Shown: positions 32,030 through 40,032 of the stretch, one piece after another
Numbering within the stretch: the first letter of the stretch is position 1
Layout of the letters: each line of letters starts with the position of its first letter
Assembly (NCBI RefSeq): GCF_000721235.1
Contig: NZ_JOFH01000014.1
Span: 1 to 64,000, forward strand
DNA: 64,000 nt
From: Streptomyces olivaceus
GTDB lineage: Bacteria > Actinomycetota > Actinomycetes > Streptomycetales > Streptomycetaceae
Direction of reading: 5' to 3'
The notes under the pieces: generated by a model
What the model saw: only the letters and a program-made list of their open reading frames with translations
Database searches by the model: none
Told to the model about the DNA's origin: nothing
Program-made: the position numbers and the translations under genes

Positions 32030-33721
32030 TCACCCGGCGTTGTCCCGCCAGCGTCCGCCGCTCGGCGGTGAGTCGAAGCGGGTCGCCGCCGAGGCGTTGC
32101 CGCCGAAGTCGTTGCCGGAGACCCGGCCGCCGGTCCAGACGGCGTCCGGGGCGAGCCACACGGCGTGGACCTGAGTGCGGGGGTGCCCGTCGTCGCGGAC
32201 CCGGTTGCCGTGCACGTAGGGGTGGGTCACGGCGGCGGCCGCGGTGAGCCCGGCGCGCGGGGCCGGGGCGTCCGGGAGGCGGTAGGCGGCGCCCGGCGCG
32301 GGGGTGCCACCGGGCCAGGCGGTCACGGCACCGGGACGCACGGGGACGAGGTCGAGCCGGGTGGCGGTGTTGTCGACGACCAGGGCGGTGACCTCGGCGG
32401 GCGCACCCGCGGAGGGCTCGACGGGCGGACCGGCGGAGGGCTCGGCGGCGGTGTCCCCGGCGGAGGGCTCGGCGGCCACCCGCACCTCCTTGCCCCGGTG
32501 GCCGCCCGGGAGCCAGTCGGCGCCCTCGTCGGTCAGCGACAGCGGCCCGCAGCGCACGCCCGCACCGCCGCCCTCCGCCGCCCCGGCGGCCCGGCGGCCG
32601 TTGTTCCGGACGCGGTTGCCGAAGATCGCGGGCTCGTGCAGCGGGGCGTCGACGCGGATGCCGTCCAGGGCATTGTCGTGCACGTCGTTGGACTCCAGCA
32701 CGACGTCCGTGGCGGGCTCCTGGTCGCCGCCGGCCAGGTTGTGCTCCCAGTACCCGTACCGGCCGTTGTTGCTGATCCGGTTTCCGCGGAAGGCGTACGG
32801 GCCCGGGGTGTTGCCGAGCGCGATCCCGTCCCCCGCGTTGCCGTCGAGCACGCACCCGGTGACGATGCCGCCGCGCCCGCCGACGCTCGTCGTGCCCTGC
32901 GCGGACACGTCGAACCCGGCGACGTGGTTGCCGAGCATCGAGCAGCCGGTGACGAGCAGGCCGTCGGCGCCCCAGTCGGAGATGCCGTAGCGGTTGTCCT
33001 CGGTGTGGCAGGCGGTGACGCGGATGCCCCGGGGCGGGACCCAGTCCTCCTGCTGGAGTTCGAGGAAGATGCCGTTGGTGCCGTTGCCGCGGGCGGTGCA
33101 GTCGGTCACCGCCAGCCGCTCGACCGGCCCCCAGCCGCCGACGCCGATCCCGATGCCCGCGCCGCCCATCTTCTCGCCGGGGTCCTGCCGCCCGCAGCGC
33201 TCGGTCAGTACGCCCTCGACCACGGTGTCCTGGAGGAAGTCGCAGCCGAACCCGGTGGCGGCGGTGTCGTGGATCCAGAGGTCGCTGAACCGTCCGCGCA
33301 GCACGTACTGGAGGCCGAGCCCCTTGGCCAGGACCTCGTACTCCTCGGTCCGCACCCGGGAGCCGTCGATCTCGAAGCGGGCGAAGGTGACGTCGGCGAT
33401 GTGGTTCTCCGGGCCGGCGCCGTGCTGCGCGGTGGTGAACCAGGCCAGCGGCACCGGCCGGTCGGGGGCGCCCGGGTTGGCGAGGACGAAGCAGGTCGCG
33501 CCGCGTCCGGCGCCGACCAGCGAGACGCCGCTGCGCCAGCGCACCGGCCGGTCCCGGACCAGGTACCGGCCGGCGGGCACCCGTACGGTGCGGGGCCGGC
33601 CGTCCGCGGCGGTGGCGTCGCCCAGCGCGTCCACCAGTTCCTGCAGGGCCGGCCCGTCGTCGGCGGTGCCGTCCCCTGCCAGGCCGTACGCGTGGGCGTC
33701 GGCCGTCAACGGCGCGGTCAT
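32030..33721 (-). CDS. Right-handed parallel beta-helix repeat protein
   Basis: Polysaccharide-lyase-like or NosD-like beta-helix protein, 563 residues. The N-terminus resembles the pectate-lyase superfamily entry motif: AYGLAGDGTADDGPALQELV and TVRVPAGRYLVRDRPVRW. Many beta-helix rungs follow (NRISNNGRYGYWEHN; SNDVHDNALDGIRVD; GNRVRNNGRRA). Near residue 440 there is a low-complexity stretch with three copies of EPSAG, probably a loop outside the helix. No signal peptide is seen, so location is uncertain. ATG 33721 begins exactly at the domain. Substrate unknown; carbohydrate binding or cleavage is inferred from the fold. Confidence 0.86.
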   Translation of the reverse strand: MTAPLTADAHAYGLAGDGTADDGPALQELVDALGDATAADGRPRTVRVPAGRYLVRDRPVRWRSGVSLVGAGRGATCFVLANPGAPDRPVPLAWFTTAQHGAGPENHIADVTFARFEIDGSRVRTEEYEVLAKGLGLQYVLRGRFSDLWIHDTAATGFGCDFLQDTVVEGVLTERCGRQDPGEKMGGAGIGIGVGGWGPVERLAVTDCTARGNGTNGIFLELQQEDWVPPRGIRVTACHTEDNRYGISDWGADGLLVTGCSMLGNHVAGFDVSAQGTTSVGGRGGIVTGCVLDGNAGDGIALGNTPGPYAFRGNRISNNGRYGYWEHNLAGGDQEPATDVVLESNDVHDNALDGIRVDAPLHEPAIFGNRVRNNGRRAAGAAEGGGAGVRCGPLSLTDEGADWLPGGHRGKEVRVAAEPSAGDTAAEPSAGPPVEPSAGAPAEVTALVVDNTATRLDLVPVRPGAVTAWPGGTPAPGAAYRLPDAPAPRAGLTAAAAVTHPYVHGNRVRDDGHPRTQVHAVWLAPDAVWTGGRVSGNDFGGNASAATRFDSPPSGGRWRDNAG

Positions 33722-33958
33722 GGCGCTGCTCCTTCCACCGACGGCGGTCGGGGGCGAGGGCGGCGGGCTCGGCGCCGGCGCCACCCCGTGGGGGCCGGGT
33801 ACCAGCCCGTGGCCGGCCTCAATCACGCCACCGCGGCGGAGAGCACGCAGCACCTGGGGACCGCTCGGAGAAGCGCGGGAGATCGTCCGCAGAATCCCCA
33901 CGGAGATATCACGGGGATATGGGGCGCTTTCTCCCATTTGGGGGTACATAATCAGAAC

Positions 33959-34330
33959 ATGAGTACGGCAACGTATGAACTGCTGGCCGCGTCCTCCGAC
34001 GCGGTGAATGTGACCGTGGCCTTCATCCTCGGGCTGGTGATCGCCGGCGCGCTGATCGCCGCCGTACGGATAGGCATGCGGGTGATGGAGCGGGAGTCCG
34101 ACCGCCCCCGGGCCGAGGACCAGCCCCATCTGCCCAGCTCCGGCGCCGTTCACGAGGAACGGGAGGTGCGGGAGCCCGACGAGATCCCGCTGAACGACGG
34201 CGGCACGCCGCGGCTCATGCCCTACGAGCTGCACCACTCGGGCAGCCGCCGCGGCGACGACCAGAGTCGCCGGCGGTGGATGCCGGGGTCCAGCGGCTCC
34301 TTCGGCGGCGGCGGACCGGGGCACGTCTGA
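33959..34330 (+). CDS. DUF6479-type small membrane protein
   Basis: Streptomyces-specific protein of 123 residues. One N-terminal transmembrane helix (VNVTVAFILGLVIAGALIAAV) is followed by a charged cytoplasmic region rich in Arg/Glu and Pro and a Gly/Ser-rich end (GSSGSFGGGGPGHV). The sequence fits the DUF6479 family, whose role is unknown. ATG 33959 has a -10-like CATAAT at 33947-33952. It is divergent from the beta-helix gene with 237 bp between starts. Confidence 0.8.
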   Translation: MSTATYELLAASSDAVNVTVAFILGLVIAGALIAAVRIGMRVMERESDRPRAEDQPHLPSSGAVHEEREVREPDEIPLNDGGTPRLMPYELHHSGSRRGDDQSRRRWMPGSSGSFGGGGPGHV

Positions 34331-34400
34331 GCCGCCCCCGGTGCGAGCGCACGGGCGCGTAGCCCCGGCGCGTCGCGGGCGCACGGGTTCGCTTTTCGGG

Positions 34401-34460
34401 TGATCTGGACAGACCTGATCGGGACAGCTCCGATCGGGACGGCCCTGATCCGGACCGGCC
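34401..34460 (+). repeat. Four tandem 15-bp repeats upstream of GH13 gene
   Basis: Units 34401-34415, 34416-34430, 34431-34445 and 34446-34460 share the consensus TGATCGGGACAGCTC with one to four changes each. They end 28 bp before the GTG of the glucosidase gene and so occupy its likely promoter or leader. Confidence 0.88.
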
Positions 34461-34488
34461 CGCCCGCCCGCACCGCCAAGGAGGCCGC

Positions 34489-36159
34489 GTGACCGTACGC
34501 AGCACCGCCGGCACGCCCGACCTGTCGTCCCAGGACCCCGACTGGTGGCGGCAGGCCGTCATCTACCAGGTCTATCCGCGCAGCTTCGTCGACGCCGACG
34601 GCGACGGGCTCGGTGACCTGCGCGGCATCACCCAGCGCCTGACCCACCTGGCCGCCCTGGGCGTCGACGCCCTGTGGCTCAGCCCGTTCTACCCCTCAGA
34701 ACTCGCCGACGGCGGCTACGACGTCGACGACTACCGGGACGTCGACCCGCGCCTGGGCACGCTGGACGACTTCGACGCGATGGCGGCCGAGGCCCACCGG
34801 CTCGGCCTGAAGGTGATAGTCGACCTCGTCCCCAACCACACCTCGCACCGCCACGCGTGGTTCCGCCAGGCCCTGGACGAGGGGCCCGGTTCGGCCGCCC
34901 GCGACCGGTACGTCTTCCGCGAGGGGCGCGGCGAGCACGGTGAACTCCCGCCCACCGACTGGCAGTCCGTCTTCGGCGGCGGCGCCTGGCAGCGGGTGCC
35001 CGACGGCCAGTGGTACCTGCACCTCTTCGCGCCCCAGCAGCCCGACCTCAACTGGGAGAACGAGCAGGTCCGCGCCGACTTCCGCACCACGCTGAGGTTC
35101 TGGTGCGACCGGGGCGTCGACGGCTTCCGCGTCGACGTGGCGCACGCGCTGGTCAAGGACCTGACCGAGCCGCTGCGCGACCTCGGCGCCCCCGAGCTGA
35201 GCGGCGAGGCGGCACTCGCCGAGTTCGCGCCGGGGACCCACCCGTTCTACGACCGCGACGACGTGCACGAGGTCTACCGCGACTGGCGCAAGATCTTCGA
35301 CACCTACTCCCCGCCCCGCACCGCCGTCGCCGAGGCCTGGGTCCCCGGCCCCCGGCGCGTCCTGTACGCCCGGCCGGACGAACTCGGCCAGGCCTTCAAC
35401 TTCGAGTACCTCCAGGCCGGGTGGGACGCGGCGGAGCTGCGCGGGGTCATCACCGGTTCCCTCGCCGACGCGCGGGCCGCCGGTGCCTCGGCGACCTGGG
35501 TGCTCTCCAACCACGACGTGGTCCGGCACGCCTCCCGCCTGGTCCTCCCGCCGGACACCGACACGGACGCCTGGCTGCTGTCCGGCGGCCGCGCCCCGGC
35601 CGTCGACGAGGCGGCCGGCCTGCGCCGGGCCCGCGCGGCGACGCTCCTGATGCTGGCGCTGCCCGGCTCGGCCTACGTCTACCAGGGCGAGGAACTGGGG
35701 CTGCCGGAGGTGGCCGACCTGCCCACCGAGGTCCTCCAGGACCCGATCTGGGAGCAGACCGGGCACGTCCGCAAGGGCCGCGACGGCTGCCGGGTGCCGC
35801 TGCCGTGGACGACGGACGGACCGTCGTACGGCTTCGGCGCGGGCGCCGCGTGGCTGCCGCAGCCGAGCGGCTTCGGCGGGTACTCCGTCCAGGCGCAGGA
35901 CGGCGTGGCGGGCTCCACCCTGGAGCTGTACCGCACGGCCCTGCGGCTGCGCCGCAAGCTGCTCGACGGCGAGTCCCTGACCTGGTCGGACGACGTACCG
36001 GCCGGAGTCCTGCGGTTCGACCGCTCGGCCACCTGGCGCTGCGTCGCCAACCTCTCCGGGACCACCGTCGACCTGCCGGCCGGTGAGGTCCTGCTGAGCA
36101 GCGCCCCGCTGGACGACGGCCGCCTGGGCCCCGACACGACGGTGTGGCTGGGGCTGTAG
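34489..36159 (+). CDS. GH13 alpha-glucosidase (maltase/oligo-1,6-glucosidase type)
   Basis: Cytoplasmic glycoside hydrolase family 13 enzyme, 556 residues, releasing glucose from short maltodextrins or related disaccharides. The TIM barrel starts WWRQAVIYQVYPRSF. Conserved region I is VDLVPNHTS, region II GFRVDVAHAL with nucleophile Asp near 216, region III AVAEAWVPG with acid/base Glu near 282, and region IV LSNHDVVRH with Asp near 342. Region V/QPDLNWEN is also present. GTG 34489 follows AAGGAGG. No maltose ABC transporter genes are adjacent. The tandem 15-mer array upstream may affect its expression. Confidence 0.93.
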   Translation: MTVRSTAGTPDLSSQDPDWWRQAVIYQVYPRSFVDADGDGLGDLRGITQRLTHLAALGVDALWLSPFYPSELADGGYDVDDYRDVDPRLGTLDDFDAMAAEAHRLGLKVIVDLVPNHTSHRHAWFRQALDEGPGSAARDRYVFREGRGEHGELPPTDWQSVFGGGAWQRVPDGQWYLHLFAPQQPDLNWENEQVRADFRTTLRFWCDRGVDGFRVDVAHALVKDLTEPLRDLGAPELSGEAALAEFAPGTHPFYDRDDVHEVYRDWRKIFDTYSPPRTAVAEAWVPGPRRVLYARPDELGQAFNFEYLQAGWDAAELRGVITGSLADARAAGASATWVLSNHDVVRHASRLVLPPDTDTDAWLLSGGRAPAVDEAAGLRRARAATLLMLALPGSAYVYQGEELGLPEVADLPTEVLQDPIWEQTGHVRKGRDGCRVPLPWTTDGPSYGFGAGAAWLPQPSGFGGYSVQAQDGVAGSTLELYRTALRLRRKLLDGESLTWSDDVPAGVLRFDRSATWRCVANLSGTTVDLPAGEVLLSSAPLDDGRLGPDTTVWLGL

Positions 36160-36214
36160 CGCCGCCCGCACCGGGCCGGAACCACAACGGCGGCCGGGAC
36201 CCCCGGGCCGGGGG

Positions 36215-37564
36215 CTACAGCGGCGGCTGGGCGGGAGCCGGGCCCAGGGTGGTGGTGCCGGGGGCGGTGCGGTGGCCGAGACCCGTGCGGTACGCGTCGA
36301 GCGCCGCCTCCACCCGGCCGGTGCGGCGCAGCAGGTCGCCCAGGAGCCGGCACAGGTCGGCCAGGTCGCCGGCCGCCCCGGCCCGCTCCAGCAGGCTCAG
36401 CGCACGGACGTAGTGCTCCTCGGCGGCCTCGGTGTCCCGGGCGTCCTCGGCGATGATGCCGAGCAGCCGGTGCGCGCCCGCGGAGTGCATGGCGCCGCGC
36501 TCCGAGGAGAGGTCGTCCAGGACCCCGTGCAGCAGTTCGGCCGCCTCCCCGGACTTGCCGCGCCGGTGCAGTACGTCGGCCAGCTCGACGGCGACCTGGC
36601 TGCTGTAGAGGGCGGCGCGGGTGGCCGAGAGCATGCCGAGCGCCTCCCGCATCTCCTCCTCGGCGCGCGGGAGTTCGCCGTTCTGGGCGCAGACGTAGCC
36701 GCGCATCCAGTGGCAGTTGGCCAGCTCGGTGCGCAGCTGCAGCGTGCGGTACAGCTCGGCCGCCTTGGCCAGGGACGCGTCGGCCTCGGCGAGGCGGCCC
36801 TCGGCGAGCAGGGTGCGGGCGACGGAACGGTGCATGCGGGCGACCAGCGCGGGGTCGCCGGCGCTGGGCGCGAGGGAGAGGGCGAGTTCGGCGGCCTGGG
36901 CGGCGCGCGCGTGGGCGCCCATGTCCATGTACGGGCCGATCACGCTGGCGTAGAGCAGGAGCAGCGCGTCGGGGTCGTGCAGGCCGCCGCGGTTCAGCTC
37001 GTCGAGGGCGGACTCCAGGAGGTAGACGGCGTAGCGCAGTTCACCGGCGAGGTAGTGGGACAGCGCCCGTCCGCGCAGGGCGGGCACCCGGGCGGGCAGC
37101 GGCGCGCCGGCGTCGGCGAGGCACTGCTCGGCCCGCTCGAAGTACTGCCGTCCGGCAGCCAGTTCACCGGTCTCCACGGCGCACTCCCCGAGCCCGAGCA
37201 GCGCGGCGGCCCGCTCCTCGGCCAGGTCGTACCCCTCGGCCTCGGCCAGCAGCCCGGTGTACAGCTCGGCCGCCTGCTCCGCGCCCTCGGAGGCGAGGAC
37301 GCGCTGCGCCTCGGTGAGCCTCAGCCGCAGGTCGGTGGCGAGGTGGGCGGGGCGTCCGGTGGCCAGTTCCTCGTAGTCGACGCCGAGCCGGTCGGCGAGG
37401 TGCCGCAGCGCCTCCTCGGAGGGGCGGACGCGGCCGGCCTCCAGGGTGGAGATGTAGGCGGGGGTGTACGCCGGTTCCGCGAGCTGGCGCTGGGTCATGC
37501 CGCGCTCGGCCCGCAGCCGCTGCACCCGGCGTCCGACGGTCCCCCGGTCGTCACGGTCCCCCAC
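36215..37564 (-). CDS. XRE-family regulator with TPR-like C-terminal domain
   Basis: Regulator of 449 residues. The HTH (about 8-65) contains RAERGMTQRQLAEPAYTPAY with ISTLEAGRVRPSEEALRHLADRLGV. The rest is a string of helical pairs typical of tetratricopeptide repeats (EQAAELYTGLLAEAEGYDLA; GELAAGRQYFERAEQCLADA; AAEELYRTL-type units), which in RRNPP/AfsR-like proteins bind peptides or partners. GTG 37564 is preferred because AAGGGGAG lies six bases upstream; TTG 37570 would overlap it. It is divergent from a small secreted protein, and the intergenic TAAGCGCGCTTA palindrome may be its operator. The pair resembles regulator plus secreted signal. Confidence 0.9.
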   Translation of the reverse strand: MGDRDDRGTVGRRVQRLRAERGMTQRQLAEPAYTPAYISTLEAGRVRPSEEALRHLADRLGVDYEELATGRPAHLATDLRLRLTEAQRVLASEGAEQAAELYTGLLAEAEGYDLAEERAAALLGLGECAVETGELAAGRQYFERAEQCLADAGAPLPARVPALRGRALSHYLAGELRYAVYLLESALDELNRGGLHDPDALLLLYASVIGPYMDMGAHARAAQAAELALSLAPSAGDPALVARMHRSVARTLLAEGRLAEADASLAKAAELYRTLQLRTELANCHWMRGYVCAQNGELPRAEEEMREALGMLSATRAALYSSQVAVELADVLHRRGKSGEAAELLHGVLDDLSSERGAMHSAGAHRLLGIIAEDARDTEAAEEHYVRALSLLERAGAAGDLADLCRLLGDLLRRTGRVEAALDAYRTGLGHRTAPGTTTLGPAPAQPPL

Positions 37565-37625
37565 TGCCAACTCCCCTTGAGGCTCTTGCCGTTCGGCTGG
37601 AACGGTTCTAGGTTAAACCGCGTAT

Positions 37626-37637
37626 TAAGCGCGCTTA
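37626..37637. promoter_or_regulatory. Palindrome TAAGCGCGCTTA between XRE regulator and secreted protein
   Basis: A perfect 12-bp palindrome lies in the 111-bp gap between the divergent starts 37564 and 37676. A consensus-like TTGACA follows at 37654-37659, pointing to the small-protein gene. It is a candidate operator for the adjacent XRE regulator. Confidence 0.5.
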
Positions 37638-37675
37638 CCGCGCTTGACACATTTCCTGGATCCACAGAGGACACC

Positions 37676-37864
37676 GTGCCCGAACGCACCCGCACCGCCG
37701 AACGCTACGCCAGAGCGCTCGCCGCCGCCGTCGCCGCCGTGGGCTGCCTGCTGCTGGCCGCGAACGCGGGCCCGGCGGCCCCGGACGGCGCCTCGGCCCC
37801 GGCCTCCCCGCCGGCGGCGGACACCGCCCCGGACCCGGACGGGCCGGCCACGGTGGACGGCTGA
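37676..37864 (+). CDS. Small secreted or membrane-anchored peptide
   Basis: Predicted 62-residue protein. A basic N-terminus (VPERTRTAERYARA) precedes a hydrophobic stretch (LAAAVAAVGCLLLAANAG) that fits a signal peptide or anchor, then an Ala/Pro/Asp-rich tail of about 30 residues. GTG 37676 is the only reasonable start after the promoter-like region. It is divergent from the XRE-TPR regulator, an arrangement seen for secreted signalling peptides and their TPR receptors. No homologue is recognised, so coding status is likely but not certain. Confidence 0.6.
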   Translation: MPERTRTAERYARALAAAVAAVGCLLLAANAGPAAPDGASAPASPPAADTAPDPDGPATVDG

Positions 37865-37901
37865 CGCCGGGCCCCGGACTCACCCCGGGGTCGGAGCCGG
37901 C

Positions 37902-38969
37902 TCAGCCCTGGGTCTGGAGCCGGCTCAGCTCCCGCTGCACATGGTCCAGGGCGCCCTCGCGGCGGCCCGGCACCCGGCCCCGCAGCGCGGCGAGGGCGGC
38001 GCCCAGCTCCCTGGCCCGTCCGGCGTCGCGGATCAGCCCCCACTGGTGGTGGGCCCGGTCGACGGCCGCCTCGACGGCGGGCGCCTGCGGCGGCTGACCG
38101 GCGCGCAGCCGGTTCTCCGCCACGGTGAGCCAGGCCCGGCAGCTGCGCACCGGGTCGCCCGCGAACATCGACAGGTCGGCCCGCACCTCCGCCCAGTGCA
38201 GCGCGTCCTCGGAGGCGGGCCCGTGCGCCTGGGCGGCGGCCCGCTCGTGCCGGGCGGCGAGCGCGTCGGCGTCGCGGTGGCGGCCGGAGCGCACGGCGGC
38301 GGCGATGACGGCGTGCGGGTCGCCCGCCACCGGCCCCGGCGCCGTCAGCACCAGGTCGGCGTCGACCGCCGCGCCCTCGGCCGCCATGCGGGCCAGCGCC
38401 TGCTGGTGCAGTTCGTGCGGAGGCGGCCGGTACCCGCTGCGCAGGATCGTCGCGACGCCCCGCATGTACGAGGGGACGGCCACCGTCCGCCGGGCGGGCG
38501 GCGGCGCGACGCGGCCGTAGACGGCGTTGTTGCGCCCGCAGTCCAGCGGGTGCTCCCGCAGCCACTGCCAGGCCTCGTGGTCGGCGTGCAGGTCGAGCAG
38601 CAGCGTCGTCGCGCCGCTCGGCCGCAGCCGCAGCTCCTCGCGGATCCAGTGCCAGGGCAGGGCGGTGTAGCGGACGGTCGACGGTGTCGTCCTGGCCAGC
38701 GCCAGGTGCGGCAGGCGCTGGCGCCGGTCCAGTTGGAGCTGCCCGGTCACGTAGACGGTCAGCGGTCCCGGGGCCGCCGCCGCGGCGCGCAGCCGGGTGA
38801 GGACGGCCTGCGGCTCCAGCGGGTCGGCGAGTTCGACGACGTTGGCCGTGTCGGCGCCGGAGAGCACGGCGGGCGGCACCGCCGCGAACACGGGGAGCAC
38901 GGAGGCGGCGTCCACCAGGCACCCGCGGCCCACGGGCGCCGCCGCGAGCAGCAGCACGGTTCCGGGCAT
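37902..38969 (-). CDS. Hypothetical protein, unrecognised
   Basis: Protein of 355 residues that I cannot assign. The N-terminal half looks like an alpha/beta domain (MPGTVLLLAAAPVGRGCLVD; GPLTVYVTGQLQLD; ATTLLLDLHADHEAWQWL); the second half is helical and Ala/Arg-rich, with segments like DADALAARHERAAAQAHGPA and VRADLSMFAGDPVRSC that resemble TPR helices. No signal peptide or membrane segment is clear. ATG 38969 is used, with a purine-rich GGGAGGGGA before it; two ATG codons just upstream are possible. Third codon positions are strongly GC, supporting coding. Confidence 0.75.
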   Translation of the reverse strand: MPGTVLLLAAAPVGRGCLVDAASVLPVFAAVPPAVLSGADTANVVELADPLEPQAVLTRLRAAAAAPGPLTVYVTGQLQLDRRQRLPHLALARTTPSTVRYTALPWHWIREELRLRPSGATTLLLDLHADHEAWQWLREHPLDCGRNNAVYGRVAPPPARRTVAVPSYMRGVATILRSGYRPPPHELHQQALARMAAEGAAVDADLVLTAPGPVAGDPHAVIAAAVRSGRHRDADALAARHERAAAQAHGPASEDALHWAEVRADLSMFAGDPVRSCRAWLTVAENRLRAGQPPQAPAVEAAVDRAHHQWGLIRDAGRARELGAALAALRGRVPGRREGALDHVQRELSRLQTQG

Positions 38970-39450
38970 GTCCCCTCCCATCCCTCCCCTGTCGATCACG
39001 TACCGCAGCACCGTAACCGCTGCGGCCGCGAAGCGGGGTACTCAGGTCGGACGCCGGACACGGCGGCCCCGCCGCCCCGGGGCACACCTTGGGGGGGGCG
39101 GCTGGACCGGCTGGATGTACTGACCTGTGAGGTCGGGGACGCGGCCGGCGGGTGGTCGGCCTTTCAGTGCGGTGTGTCCGCGGTGGTGCTTGCAGGTGTG
39201 CAGCCGGCCGGGGAAGGCGACGCCGTGGCCGCGCACGCTCAGCAGTTCGTGCCGGGAGACGGCGTCGCCCCGGGCGGCGGCCCGGACCAGCCCGCCGAGG
39301 GGCTCCCACCGGCCACGTCGTACCGGCCTGCGCACGCGACCCCTCACCGGCAGAAGCGAAACACGGGCCCTTGGCCCCGCGTCCTGACTTGCCGGGCGGC
39401 GCGCCCAGGTGTGCGCTGGTAGTTCGGGGCGAGGCGAGAGGAGTGCTCCC
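38970..39450. other. Intergenic stretch without an assigned gene
   Basis: About 480 bp between two genes. A minus-strand open frame (39042-39452) has coding-like third positions only in its middle, around VSRHELLSVRGHGVAFPGRL, but the + strand is open too and equally GC-biased. No ribosome site fits the minus frame well, and its start would lie over the ATG of the gene at 39451. I regard it as unresolved: a gene remnant or a small hypothetical gene. No repeats or hairpins stand out. Confidence 0.4.
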
Positions 39451-39972
39451 ATGGCTCACGCGGCACCGACACCCGGAACGTCCCCACGCGGACCGTTCGC
39501 ACGAGGACCGTTCGCACGAGGATCGTCCACCGGCGCCGGCCCGGGCGTCGGACGGACCGGCCGCCCGGCACCGCCCGACGTCTTCGGCAGGCGGACCCAC
39601 CTGCTGGCGAAGGCGGCGACGCTCCTCGCGACCGGGCTCGTCTACGGCTACTGGGAGGCGTCCATCAGCCGCCGCGGCGGCCCGATCACCGGCTGGAACC
39701 TGTTCGCCGGCTTCATGACGACGCTCGCGTTCCTCGTGCTCTACCTCGTGGTCCGGCAGATCGCCCGGCGGCTGCCGCGGGAGCCCCACGCGGCACTGTG
39801 GGGCGCGTTCTGGGGGAGCGCGGTGGGGTTCCTCTACTCGCGCAGCGGCGTGGCCATGTTCACGTGCGTCCTCATGTCGCTGATCGTGGCCGCGGCGGTG
39901 ACCGGCGCGCTGGTCTACTGGTACTACACCCGCGGGGACGCGGTGGGGGCGCGGACGGCCCGCACCACCTGA
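39451..39972 (+). CDS. Membrane protein with N-terminal repeat, unrecognised
   Basis: Protein of 173 residues. A polar N-terminus contains the repeated RGPFARGPFARG from a 15-bp duplication. Three or four hydrophobic segments follow (LLAKAATLLATGLVYGYW; LFAGFMTTLAFLVLYLVV; ALWGAFWGSAVGFLYS; VAMFTCVLMSLIVAAAVTGA) and the protein ends in a short polar tail. ATG 39451 has GAGAGGAG upstream at 39437-39444. No family is recognised; similar small membrane proteins are common in Streptomyces. The next membrane-protein gene follows on the same strand after 60 bp. Confidence 0.8.
   Translation: MAHAAPTPGTSPRGPFARGPFARGSSTGAGPGVGRTGRPAPPDVFGRRTHLLAKAATLLATGLVYGYWEASISRRGGPITGWNLFAGFMTTLAFLVLYLVVRQIARRLPREPHAALWGAFWGSAVGFLYSRSGVAMFTCVLMSLIVAAAVTGALVYWYYTRGDAVGARTARTT
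39490..39519 (+). repeat. 15-bp tandem duplication in membrane protein gene
   Basis: GGACCGTTCGCACGA at 39490-39504 is repeated exactly at 39505-39519, with a partial third copy. It encodes the RGPFA repeat. Confidence 0.85.
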
Positions 39973-40032
39973 CCGGCTCGTCGTGGGGGGCCATCTGCAG
40001 TCACGCCGGTCGCCCGGCGCGGCCGCGGGGGC

